A stretch of 30,291 nt of DNA from JAVBRU01 sp031547595 (GTDB lineage Bacteria; Bacillota; Clostridia; Christensenellales; Aristaeellaceae), in NCBI GenBank assembly GCA_031547595.1, contig JAVBRU010000063.1:1-30291 (forward strand). The letters are read 5' to 3'. A program made the position numbers and the translations under genes. Within the stretch, counting starts at the first letter, position 1, and each line of letters starts with the position of its first letter. Under the pieces are notes generated by a model. That model was not told where the DNA came from, ran no database searches, and saw only the letters and a program-made list of their open reading frames with translations. This document shows positions 15,816-24,753 of this stretch, piece after piece.

Positions 15816-16707
15816 TGTCGCTCACCTTCCTTTCGCTGGCGTTTTTGCCGGAGGTGGTGGGCTGGTTGAGTACCTCGCCCATAAACACCATGGTGGAGGA
15901 GCCGCCGCCGTCCATATTGTAGGCCACCTGGCAGCCATACTGCTCAAACACAGCTGCTAATTGGTACAAAGACAAACCGGCCTCCGTTTTTGTGCGTCCA
16001 TTGGATACAATAAAGATGTAGTGATTCTCCCCCACCTGGCCGATGGCCGTGCGGGGGTTGCTGGCCATGGCCTGGCCGTCGATCTCAGTGTTCTTGGCTA
16101 CCGCAATCACGCCATCCTGCACAAGCACCGGCCCAAACGCCCACACCTGCCACGCGCCCTGCGCCGCCAGCGCTTCCACTGTCACCTTGCCCTGCGAAAT
16201 TACCGAGAGATTGCCTTGCGCATCCATCACCAGCGCATCGCCGCTGCCCGTGCCCCGGTAGGCCACGCCGTTTCGCAGCACATATCCGGTGTTTCGAAAG
16301 CCGTAATAATCGCCGTTGATGGCTAAAATCGCATCATGAGCCTCCGCCATATCCGAGGTTGTTTGCGTGATGTTGCGGCCATAGGCATTGCCAGCCAGCG
16401 CGGTTTTAAGAAGCGACGGATCGGACAGCGTGATATCCGCCACATACACCGTGGTGCCCTCCACGCGCAAGGTATCGATGGTAATAGAAATCTGATCGTC
16501 CCGATAACTGGTGGCCGTGATCACGGCTTCGCCTTTTTCCGGCGTTGTTTCTGCCGCCGCCGGGGGTACAAGATCGGCATAGGTGCGCGGAATCACAAAA
16601 GCATCCAGCAATACAAACGCCAAACATACCGCCAATAAGCCGCCATACACCGCCGCAAAGCGGTACGGCTTTCGAAAAAATGAGGTTGCCCCCGAAAATA
16701 GTTTCAT
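15790..16707 (-). CDS. Phosphodiester glycosidase (NAGPA) domain protein, membrane anchored
   Basis: A 305-residue protein with one N-terminal transmembrane anchor at about 17-38 (FAAVYGGLLAVCLAFVLLDA) and an extracellular NAGPA domain. Family signatures are AINGDYYGFR at 129-138, NPRTAIG at 217-223 and YNMDGGGSSTM at 263-273; the DGGGS turn is the domain hallmark. NAGPA-domain proteins hydrolyse or bind sugar phosphodiesters; in Firmicutes they are linked to cell wall or exopolysaccharide work. ATG 16707 is used because AGGAGG stands 10 nt upstream and the anchor then sits at the N-terminus; the frame extends 23 codons further without SD. A 17-bp palindrome (16761-16777) lies in its upstream region. 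Confidence 0.9.
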   Translation of the reverse strand: MKLFSGATSFFRKPYRFAAVYGGLLAVCLAFVLLDAFVIPRTYADLVPPAAAETTPEKGEAVITATSYRDDQISITIDTLRVEGTTVYVADITLSDPSLLKTALAGNAYGRNITQTTSDMAEAHDAILAINGDYYGFRNTGYVLRNGVAYRGTGSGDALVMDAQGNLSVISQGKVTVEALAAQGAWQVWAFGPVLVQDGVIAVAKNTEIDGQAMASNPRTAIGQVGENHYIFIVSNGRTKTEAGLSLYQLAAVFEQYGCQVAYNMDGGGSSTMVFMGEVLNQPTTSGKNASERKVSDIVYIGYTQ

Positions 16708-16760
16708 AACACCCGCGCCTCCTTGAACATGCCCATGATACCGCGGTAATATGGCCGGTT

Positions 16761-16777
16761 TGTGAAGAAACTTCACA
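16761..16777. promoter_or_regulatory. Palindrome TGTGAAG-AAA-CTTCACA
   Basis: A perfect 7-bp dyad with a 3-bp spacer lies 54 bp upstream of the NAGPA gene start, in the divergent space with the peptidoglycan-binding protein. Size and symmetry fit a dimeric regulator site. No clear minus-strand promoter could be placed beside it. Confidence 0.45.
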
Positions 16778-16843
16778 GTTGGTGTAAAAAAGTATCTTTT
16801 ACCACAGGAAAAAAATGAAATTGTTAAATATTAAGGAAAAGCA

Positions 16844-16872
16844 TTGTAATTTTAATAAATTCGTAATATAAT
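16844..16872 (+). promoter_or_regulatory. Promoter of the peptidoglycan-binding protein operon
   Basis: TTGTAA (16844-16849) and a perfect TATAAT (16867-16872) are 17 bp apart, in an AT-rich stretch 36 bp before the start codon. Confidence 0.75.
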
Positions 16873-16907
16873 AGACCCATCATCTGGCGAAAGTGAGTGA
16901 GAAACAA

Positions 16908-18164
16908 ATGCCAAAACGGAACCGCATTCTTTCCATGATTATCTGCTGCGTGCTGCTGTGGTCAGTAGCGCCGATGGCGTTTGCCGCAGATAGCTATACC
17001 GGCACCATCAATACGGATGATGTTTTTTTCCGCAAAAAGGCGTCTACCAGCGCCGATTATTATGACAAACTGAAAAAGGACACCAAAGTCACCATCACAG
17101 GCACCAGCGGAGACTTTTATAAAGTAACCTACGATAAAAAAGACGGTTATGTGATGAAGAAGTTTGTCACGGTGTCCTCCAGTACCAAAAAATCGCTGGA
17201 AGCCAGCGAAAGCAAAAGCAAGTATGCCAGCATCACCAGCATTTCGAAGCTGGGCGACCCGCCGGATTACACCTCCAAGGGCGATTCGGGCGACAGCGTG
17301 GAAAAGCTGCAGCAGGCGCTGAAAATCAAGGGCTATTACACCAGCACGGTGGATGGCAAGTATGGCGACGGCACCGCCACTGCCGTGAAAGCTTATCAAA
17401 AGGCCGTGGGCATCAGCCAGACCGGCAAGGCCGATTATAATACCATCCTGAAGCTGTTTGGCAGCGTGCTCAAAACCACCGTAGCCAACGACCCCAAGAT
17501 GAACGGCATCACCAAGATTTCTGAAATCACCGTGCCCAACACCAGCAAAAAAGGCGACGATGGCAAGCATGTGCTGGCGCTGCAGCAGGCGCTGAAAATT
17601 AAGGGCTACTACACCGCGCCCATTGATTCCGATTATGGTGCCAAGACCGAAGCCGCCGTCAAGGCGTTTCAGAAATCCCGCGGTCTTACCCAGGACGGCG
17701 TGGCGGGTAACGATACCATCAAGGCGCTGTTTGGCAAAAATGCAGCCAACTATACCTATGTCACCGAGCGTCTGGATTGGTTCAACGGCGGCGCGAACAT
17801 CATCCCCAAGGGCGCAACCTTCACCGTGAAGGACGTCGCCACGGGCAAGACCTTCACCTGCAAACGCTGGTCCGGCTCCAACCATCTGGACGCCGAGCCC
17901 TATAATGCCACCGCTACTGCCACCATGAAATCCATCTATGGCGGCGAATGGAGCTGGGATCGCCGCGCCATCCTGGTGCTGTACAACGGCCATGTGTACG
18001 CAGCGTCCATGAACGGCATGCCCCACGGCACCACCACCATATCCGGTAACAACTTTGACGGCCACTTCTGCATCCATTTCTATAAGAGCAAGACGCACGA
18101 GACCAACAAGGTGGACGATGACCATCAGAACGCTGTGAACCGTGCGATGAACGCGACGTGGTAA
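16908..18164 (+). CDS. Secreted SH3 / peptidoglycan-binding protein with conserved-looking C-terminal domain
   Basis: The 418-residue protein has a signal peptide (MPKRNRILSMIICCVLLWSV, cleavage near AFA-A at 25-27). A bacterial SH3 domain spans about 30-90. Two PG_binding_1 domains follow at about 125-184 and 215-276, both with LQQALKIKGYYT. The last domain, 285-418, has a Trp/His-rich core: His326 and Asp328 in NHLDAEP, Trp350, GMPHG at 370-374, FDGHFCIHF at 383-391, then His397 and His406. The clustered His, Asp and Cys suggest a catalytic or metal-binding cell wall domain, but I cannot name it. ATG 16908 is chosen for the signal peptide; a GTG at 16893 is in frame. It heads an operon with the lipoprotein 19 bp downstream. 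Confidence 0.88.
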   Translation: MPKRNRILSMIICCVLLWSVAPMAFAADSYTGTINTDDVFFRKKASTSADYYDKLKKDTKVTITGTSGDFYKVTYDKKDGYVMKKFVTVSSSTKKSLEASESKSKYASITSISKLGDPPDYTSKGDSGDSVEKLQQALKIKGYYTSTVDGKYGDGTATAVKAYQKAVGISQTGKADYNTILKLFGSVLKTTVANDPKMNGITKISEITVPNTSKKGDDGKHVLALQQALKIKGYYTAPIDSDYGAKTEAAVKAFQKSRGLTQDGVAGNDTIKALFGKNAANYTYVTERLDWFNGGANIIPKGATFTVKDVATGKTFTCKRWSGSNHLDAEPYNATATATMKSIYGGEWSWDRRAILVLYNGHVYAASMNGMPHGTTTISGNNFDGHFCIHFYKSKTHETNKVDDDHQNAVNRAMNATW

Positions 18165-18183
18165 AGTGAATAGGGAGGTTTTC

Positions 18184-18708
18184 ATGCGCTATAAGAAACT
18201 GTTCTGCCTGTGCCTGCTGGCACTGTGCGCGGCGTTGCTTACAGGCTGCCAACCTTATGCCGATACCCCCGTTATTTCTCCCCCGGCAGCTACAGACGTG
18301 CCCGAAACCGAAGTCACACCCGAGGGCGTTGTGCCCGCCTTCTTCCCTGCCCAGCTGCAAGGGCTGACATCTGCCGAAATGCGCTACACCCCGCTCCCCG
18401 CCCAAGGGCTGGAGGGCACCTACATCCAGACGGTGACAGACGCCACGGTGCTCCTGCAAATCGAGCATCTGCTGGCCGCCGCACAGCCAAGCGCCCCCTC
18501 CGAGTGTGCCTTTGGCTATGCTACTTTGGTACTGACCACCGATGCGGGTGTCACCATCACCCTGGATATGGCGGCGGATAGCTGCCTGCAGTTCCGGGCG
18601 GAGGGCGAATACTACAACTACCGCCCCGCAGGCTCATCTTCTGAGAACAGCATCACCAACGCCATTTTATATGACTTCTTTGCAGATATCCCTTTCTCTC
18701 ATAAATAG
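18184..18708 (+). CDS. Lipoprotein of unknown function
   Basis: A 174-residue protein with a type II signal peptide: RYKK, a hydrophobic core, and the lipobox LLTGC with Cys22. After a Pro/Thr/Glu-rich linker the domain (residues about 55-174) contains ALTYIQTV-like strands, a VLLQIEHLLAAA helix and VLTTDAGVTITLDMA strands ending in YDFFADIPF. I do not recognise the family; the pattern of strand, helix and LVLTTDxG recalls small PepSY/YcdB-like or copper-amine-oxidase-associated domains, without proof. ATG 18184 has GGGAGG six bases upstream; an in-frame GTG at 18166 would destroy the signal layout. It is co-transcribed with the peptidoglycan-binding protein and ends at a strong terminator. 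Confidence 0.78.
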   Translation: MRYKKLFCLCLLALCAALLTGCQPYADTPVISPPAATDVPETEVTPEGVVPAFFPAQLQGLTSAEMRYTPLPAQGLEGTYIQTVTDATVLLQIEHLLAAAQPSAPSECAFGYATLVLTTDAGVTITLDMAADSCLQFRAEGEYYNYRPAGSSSENSITNAILYDFFADIPFSHK

Positions 18709-18711
18709 AAC

Positions 18712-18748
18712 ACAGGGCTTGAGCACTTCCGCTCAAGCCCTGTTTATT
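18712..18748. terminator. Terminator between convergent lipoprotein genes
   Basis: A perfect 13-bp stem (18712-18724 with 18731-18743) with a 6-nt loop is followed by TTTATT on the plus strand. It sits between two convergent genes; the minus-strand side lacks a clear T-run, so it mainly serves the plus-strand operon. Confidence 0.88.
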
Positions 18749-18753
18749 CGGCT

Positions 18754-19638
18754 TCACCAAGGCAGGTGATGTTTGCTGGCCAGCCGCACGCCAAGGATAT
18801 AATGCCCGATCCCCTCCTGACGTTTCGTGGCAGGCTGTATGCTCTCCAGCGCTTGCTCGTCGCTGCTTCCCGGGAAAAAGGAGCCCAGTCCAGCATAGGC
18901 ATAGGCATATGACGAATGCACCTTATAGTCATAGATGATCACCATCGGATCAACGATTACATTGTTGGTGTTCTGAGCGATTTTGGGGTTAAATGTGAAA
19001 TAGCGCTGATTGTCATTGACATAAATGATGTTTACGTTCAGATCGCTCTCCTGGGTGGCGTTCAGCGGCCGCCCCGCGTCCTCGTTGTATATGTTTCCTA
19101 CCGTTATTTTTTGAAAGTAGAAATAGCTTTTGTATAAAGCGACAATCCGCTCTTCCTGATCCTTATATTGAACCGGCACGAGAACGTTCAGCGTATTATC
19201 ATCCTCCGCCAGGCAATCCTCAATCGAAAGTCCGCTGACAGTTTTAATGGGATTGAAATCGAAATATCGTACGGAAACTGTCAGGCACTTCCCGTTAGGG
19301 TCAATATTTTCATCAAAATCGATCCCCATGGCTGTGAGGCTGATTTGATTGTGCTCATACTGCTTCTTTCCGTCATACTCGCTGAAATTTGAGCTATCGG
19401 CAACAAACAGCTTGTTCGTTTGTGCCAGCTCGGACAAAAGCGCTTCATACTGATCGCTCATTTTTTCCTCTTCGTCAAGGTTCAGCTGGCTGTCCGGCGT
19501 TGTAATGTACAGGCGGTAGATGCTTTCGGCTGCTTTCCACTCCGGCGTGCCGGTATTCACACCACTGCACCCGGTTAAGGCAAAGCCCGCTAGGATAACC
19601 AAACCCAAAACCAACATTTTTGCAAGCTTACTGTTCAT
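18754..19638 (-). CDS. Lipoprotein; resembles the extracellular part of DUF1430-type proteins (tentative)
   Basis: The 294-residue protein has a lipoprotein signal with Cys24 in FALTGCS and an AGGAG SD before its ATG. No later membrane segment is seen, so it is an anchored extracytoplasmic protein. The middle part (LNVLVPVQYKDQEERIVALY, then an NVNIIYVNDNQRYFTFNPKI segment and NVIVDPMVIIYDYKV) recalls, from memory, the extracellular loop of the bacteriocin-associated integral membrane family DUF1430. In that family such a domain is flanked by membrane helices, which are missing here. Base composition is lower in GC than its neighbours and codon use looks different, which could mean acquisition. 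Family assignment is tentative; being a lipoprotein is well supported. Confidence 0.72.
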   Translation of the reverse strand: MNSKLAKMLVLGLVILAGFALTGCSGVNTGTPEWKAAESIYRLYITTPDSQLNLDEEEKMSDQYEALLSELAQTNKLFVADSSNFSEYDGKKQYEHNQISLTAMGIDFDENIDPNGKCLTVSVRYFDFNPIKTVSGLSIEDCLAEDDNTLNVLVPVQYKDQEERIVALYKSYFYFQKITVGNIYNEDAGRPLNATQESDLNVNIIYVNDNQRYFTFNPKIAQNTNNVIVDPMVIIYDYKVHSSYAYAYAGLGSFFPGSSDEQALESIQPATKRQEGIGHYILGVRLASKHHLPW

Positions 19639-19732
19639 CCATCATGCTCCTGTCCTTGTTTATTCGCCCTTATTCTAGCATGACGAACCGCCACCATCCA
19701 TCGAAGTACATGACATTTTCCTTACACTTATG

Positions 19733-19774
19733 TAAGAAAAGAAGGACGTACCTCCTATGCAGGAGATACGTCCT
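19733..19774 (-). terminator. Terminator of the GH3 gene
   Basis: On the minus strand a 14-bp stem (19774-19761 with 19756-19743), including one U-G pair and a 4-nt loop, is followed by a T-rich run (CTTTTCTT). It lies 31 bp after the GH3 stop. Confidence 0.82.
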
Positions 19775-19804
19775 CATTTTGCGCCCGCATTGCAGGCTGA
19801 GGGA

Positions 19805-22246
19805 TTACTCTACGACGATGGTGGTTGTCATGCCACCCACGCTGATCACATGCTCGCTGGCTTCCAGCGCCAGCTCGATAGAAATTACGCGGAACTGACC
19901 TTCGGCCAGCGCCACGAACTTCTGCGCAATCACGGCATCGCCATCCAGCACATCCACGGTGACATGGCCGCCGCCGCCGTTGTTCTTGGCCACAAAGTTG
20001 ATTTCAAAGGGCACACCGGCCTTTTGCGGTGCATTGACCACCACTGTGGAGACGCGGACGCGGCCGTTGGTCTCGGTTTCGGTGGTGATGGTGGTCATGG
20101 GCACGGTCAGCAGGCTCAGCTCAATGGCTGCGGGGTTGCTATAGCTCATGCCATAGTTGGTGGTGCAGATCACATCACCCAGGTTGTTTGGCATATCGAT
20201 CGTGGGATTCTCCTTGGCCAGCATCGCCATATACAGGCGGGTGGCATTGTCTACGCCGATGTCATTTTGCAGTTCGCCCCAGGACAGCGCCTTGGCATTG
20301 GTTGCATAGCCGATTTCAAACAGCGTGCTGCCTGCGGGTTCCTTCACGCCAAACAGCATATCCGCCGTGATGGACGGCTTCACATAGCGGTAGAAGCTGC
20401 CGATAGAGGAGCCATGGTCCGGCGTGTTGCGGTAGTTCTGCATGATGAACGCGCTGCTGGAGAGCAGCTGCTCCACAGTGGGCTCGCCGGAGTTGTTGGT
20501 GGCTTCGATGATCAGGATAACAGGCTTGCCCGCTTCCTGCGCGTCCTCGATCATGTAGGTGTAGGCATCGTCAAACGCGGTGATGTGGAATACGCAGGCA
20601 TCCGCCTCCGCAAAGCTCTCCACAACAGTGGCATACGCGGCCAGCGCGGCCTTGTCCTCGGTCTTGATGCCCTCGTTATTGCTGTCCACATACAGCTTTA
20701 CGCCCTTTTGCAGCGGCAGGATGCTGTCATTCTTGAGCAGGATGGTGGATTTGACCATCAGCTCTTCTTCCATTTCGGTGATTTCGCTGCGGCGGGCGCG
20801 GTTGATATCGTCATTGCTCATCAGCTCGAATTGCTCCGCCTTGTAGGCGTCAGTCGCAATCAGCTCAAGGGCGGCACCCCAGTCGCGGTAGGGGTTCTCA
20901 AAGATGCCCAGATCAAACTTATTGCGCAGCACGCGGCCTACATGCACATCCAGCTCCGCCTCGGTGTAGGCGCCGCTTTCAATCTCGGCCACCAGCACAT
21001 CGGGGAAATAACGGTTGCCCATTTCGGTGTAGGCTTCAACATCAGTGCCGGGCGCGCCGCCATAGCAGCTGAACATATCGACGCCTACGTCCAGGATCAA
21101 CGTGTAGCGCTGGCCAAGGGTGAGGGTGGATACGTCAATGCCGTCCGAGGTGATGCCCGTGCGGGTCATGAGGCTTGCGGCATCCAGCGGCCAGTCGAGG
21201 CATACGATGCCCTTGTAGCCTAGATCGTCCCGCAGGAGGCTGTAGGTATCCTTGTCCATATAGCCCTGCAGGCCGGGGGTGACGCCGATGTTGTTGTTGG
21301 TCATGATCCACTGGGTGCCGGCGTCTACAACGGCCTTCCAGCCCACCATCCAGCTGTCGATCAAATTGGCGGGGGATTTGCCAGCGGCATAGGAGTAGCG
21401 GCCGCCGCGCGCGATAAAATGCTTGGAGTGGGAGTTGAAGCCGTTGTCATCATAGGCGCGGGTTTCGATGGCAGTCATCTTGGCAATATAATTGACATCA
21501 TCGCCATAGAAGCTGCCGATTTCGTTGCCATAGCCGTGGAACACCTGATGATAGCCCAGCGCCACAGATTCCTTGGCATACTCGGACACCAGGTTATACA
21601 AAAGCTCTTCATCGCGCGCCACGCCAAACGCATAGTGCGCCATATCGATCATGCCGCCCCAGGTGTTGTAGGAGCGGTCGCCGGAGAACACCAGCGGAAT
21701 GCCCAGCCGTCCGCTTTCGCCCACGCTCTGCAGCTTGTTGAGCAGATCCAGCTGATCCTTGGGCGTGCCCGTCATCGCGGCGATAAAGGTGGTCAGGTAC
21801 AGCTTGTTCACCTGATAGCTCATGGAAGCATGCTTCACATTGGCTTCGTCCATCACCACCAGCTCTTCGCTGTAGATATAATCATCGTTGTTTTCATCGG
21901 CGGGGAGGCAGCCGTTCTTGCCCGCGATGCCGCCAAAGCCCAGCGAACCCGCCTTTTCCTGGAGGGTCATTTGAGAGAGCAGATCGGCCACGCGGGTATC
22001 AATGTCGGCTCGCCAATCTTCATACACATCCAGCTTGCCGTTGCCGTTCAGGTCTTTAAAATACAGCCCGTCCACCTCAATAAACTTGTCCGCAGATGCA
22101 GCGCTGAGCGCCACCTGCGCACCGTTTGCCTCGATGTAGAAGAAACCGGATTCGCTCTCCTTGATCACAGATTCCTGCGCAAAAGACAGGCCGTTGACAA
22201 CGCTCAACAGCATCACAAGCGCCAGGAACAGAGAAATCTTCTTCAT
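19805..22246 (-). CDS. Secreted glycoside hydrolase family 3 protein
   Basis: An 813-residue exported protein with signal peptide MKKISLFLALVMLLSVVNGL (cleavage near SFA-Q, residue 23) and no lipobox. Residues 65-77 (DLNGNGKLDVYED) form an EF-hand-like calcium loop often found before the GH3 barrel in gut bacteria. The (beta/alpha)8 domain carries Lys275-His276 (SKHF) and the nucleophile candidate Asp351 (GIVCLDWPLDAA). A GH3 C-terminal domain and a beta-rich end domain (EVNFVAKN-type strands after residue 740) follow. GH3 enzymes are mostly beta-glucosidases, xylosidases or N-acetylglucosaminidases; the substrate cannot be set from sequence. ATG 22246 is used for GAGAGGAAG upstream. It is a single-gene unit with its own promoter, dyad and terminator. 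Confidence 0.92.
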   Translation of the reverse strand: MKKISLFLALVMLLSVVNGLSFAQESVIKESESGFFYIEANGAQVALSAASADKFIEVDGLYFKDLNGNGKLDVYEDWRADIDTRVADLLSQMTLQEKAGSLGFGGIAGKNGCLPADENNDDYIYSEELVVMDEANVKHASMSYQVNKLYLTTFIAAMTGTPKDQLDLLNKLQSVGESGRLGIPLVFSGDRSYNTWGGMIDMAHYAFGVARDEELLYNLVSEYAKESVALGYHQVFHGYGNEIGSFYGDDVNYIAKMTAIETRAYDDNGFNSHSKHFIARGGRYSYAAGKSPANLIDSWMVGWKAVVDAGTQWIMTNNNIGVTPGLQGYMDKDTYSLLRDDLGYKGIVCLDWPLDAASLMTRTGITSDGIDVSTLTLGQRYTLILDVGVDMFSCYGGAPGTDVEAYTEMGNRYFPDVLVAEIESGAYTEAELDVHVGRVLRNKFDLGIFENPYRDWGAALELIATDAYKAEQFELMSNDDINRARRSEITEMEEELMVKSTILLKNDSILPLQKGVKLYVDSNNEGIKTEDKAALAAYATVVESFAEADACVFHITAFDDAYTYMIEDAQEAGKPVILIIEATNNSGEPTVEQLLSSSAFIMQNYRNTPDHGSSIGSFYRYVKPSITADMLFGVKEPAGSTLFEIGYATNAKALSWGELQNDIGVDNATRLYMAMLAKENPTIDMPNNLGDVICTTNYGMSYSNPAAIELSLLTVPMTTITTETETNGRVRVSTVVVNAPQKAGVPFEINFVAKNNGGGGHVTVDVLDGDAVIAQKFVALAEGQFRVISIELALEASEHVISVGGMTTTIVVE

Positions 22247-22368
22247 TAACTTCCTCTCCCTTTCCATCCTATATGCAATTGGTTCACACAACGACAGGAT
22301 GTTTGCTTCGGCCCGCTCTCACCTCCGCATATACACTTTTGCAAAACACATACAATCGCGCGACTTGC

Positions 22369-22397
22369 TTAGAGAACATCGTCCGGCTATTCTCTAA
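22369..22397. promoter_or_regulatory. Dyad at the GH3 transcription start (candidate operator)
   Basis: TTAGAGAA (22369-22376) and TTCTCTAA (22390-22397) are perfect 8-bp inverted arms with a 13-bp spacer, starting about 10 bp after the -10 box. A repressor bound here would block GH3 transcription; as RNA it would form a hairpin at the 5' end of the leader. Confidence 0.5.
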
Positions 22398-22406
22398 CCT
22401 GCCTAA

Positions 22407-22435
22407 AGTATATGCAGTAACATGTATTTTTACAA
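22407..22435 (-). promoter_or_regulatory. GH3 promoter
   Basis: TTGTAA (22435-22430, minus strand) and TATACT (22412-22407) are 17 bp apart. The start point would be near 22400, giving a leader of about 150 nt to the GH3 start codon. Confidence 0.72.
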
Positions 22436-22570
22436 TGGAATTTTCAGCACAACCGGCTGGAATATTCAGCACATGAACAAAGGCGGATTATGCCGCCAAC
22501 AAAGGTCTTTTCCTCTATTGTATGCGTGCGCCGTGCTGGCATGGCGGTTTACCAGCCTTAGCCGGGGAAA
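22436..22570. other. Intergenic stretch without recognised feature
   Basis: Between the GH3 promoter and the RNase Y terminator only a short hairpin GGCGG-ATTAT-GCCGCC (about 22482) is visible. Open frames here have no SD and no family-like sequence. Confidence 0.5.
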
Positions 22571-22571
22571 C

Positions 22572-22632
22572 AAAAAAGCAGGCGGCTGGCCATGGAATGT
22601 TTACATTCCTAAGGTCAGATACCTGCTTTTTC
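22572..22632 (-). terminator. Terminator of the RNase Y gene (can act both ways)
   Basis: AAAAAGCAGG (22573-22582) pairs with CCTGCTTTTT (22622-22631). Inside it TGGCC pairs with GGTCA, and GGAATG with CATTCC around a TTTA loop. T-runs flank the stem on both strands. It lies about 120 bp after the rny stop; that 120 bp holds no gene, only a G-run/C-run inverted segment near 22684-22700. Confidence 0.8.
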
Positions 22633-22755
22633 GTACACGTATGCAACGCTTAACAATCATCGAAGGATACAAAAGTGCGGGTCCAGGGGGGATCATCCCC
22701 TTGGCGGAGACTGGAGGTAGAGTCCCAGCGTTCCCCCCAACGTAACCCACTCCCG

Positions 22756-24297
<1,542 letters not shown>

Positions 24298-24593
24298 AGC
24301 ATGAGTCCCCCTTCCGTCTTGTAGTCTTTCAATCATTTTTGCAATCGAAAAGCCGTCCGAAAAACTTCGCACGGCTAGCTGATCCCCTCGATACTGCACG
24401 CAAACAAACCTGCGCGCATCACAACCAACACACATTCCACACCCACTACGGGTGCTTATATGGTAAAGCGGCAAACGCCTACTGCAACAAAAAACAGGAA
24501 GGAGTGTATCTGGAAAACAGCATCTTCAAGCGTTTGCGCCCCCTCAAAGCCCTTAAACAGCCGCCGGAGAGGCAAACGACCTTCTTGCCGATC
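24298..24593 (-). promoter_or_regulatory. Long 5' leader of rny with alternative pairing elements
   Basis: From the predicted start near 24593 to the rny start codon there are about 296 nt. On the transcript CGTTTGC (24578-24572), GCAAACG (24537-24531) and CGTTTGC (24477-24471) occur in that order. The middle element can pair with either of the others: 7 bp with the first, about 10 bp including one G-U with the last. A CACCC-GTAGT-GGGTG hairpin (about 24440-24454) and an AGCCGT/ACGGCT hairpin followed by TTTTC (about 24351-24377) follow. This could be attenuation or autoregulation, but the structure is only read by eye. Confidence 0.4.
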
Positions 24594-24599
24594 CTGTTC

Positions 24600-24628
24600 A
24601 TTGTACCCCACGTTACAGGCGATGTCAA
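24600..24628 (-). promoter_or_regulatory. rny promoter
   Basis: On the minus strand a perfect TTGACA (24628-24623) and TACAAT (24605-24600) are 17 bp apart. This is the only strong minus-strand promoter upstream of rny. Confidence 0.78.
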
Positions 24629-24683
24629 TATCAAATGTGACAGAAACAGCAATTGCCATGCAGAAATGCACGTAATTTTCGTC

Positions 24684-24712
24684 TTGATTCTGCATTGTCA
24701 CCGTGATATGAT
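24684..24712 (+). promoter_or_regulatory. Promoter of the permease gene
   Basis: TTGATT (24684-24689) and TATGAT (24707-24712) are 17 bp apart, 41 bp before the permease start codon. It is back to back with the rny promoter. Confidence 0.68.
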
Positions 24713-24753
24713 ACACCCGCCTTTCATATTAATATGCGCAAGGAGTGATCAGC

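Noticed and set aside
22422..22745. Plus-strand 107-codon frame in the GH3-rny gap
   Set aside because: Runs through the bidirectional terminator, has no SD and no coherent composition.
24456..24716. Possible 86-residue minus-strand protein upstream of rny
   Set aside because: No SD, and it spans the TTGACA/TACAAT promoter, so most of it would precede the transcript start.
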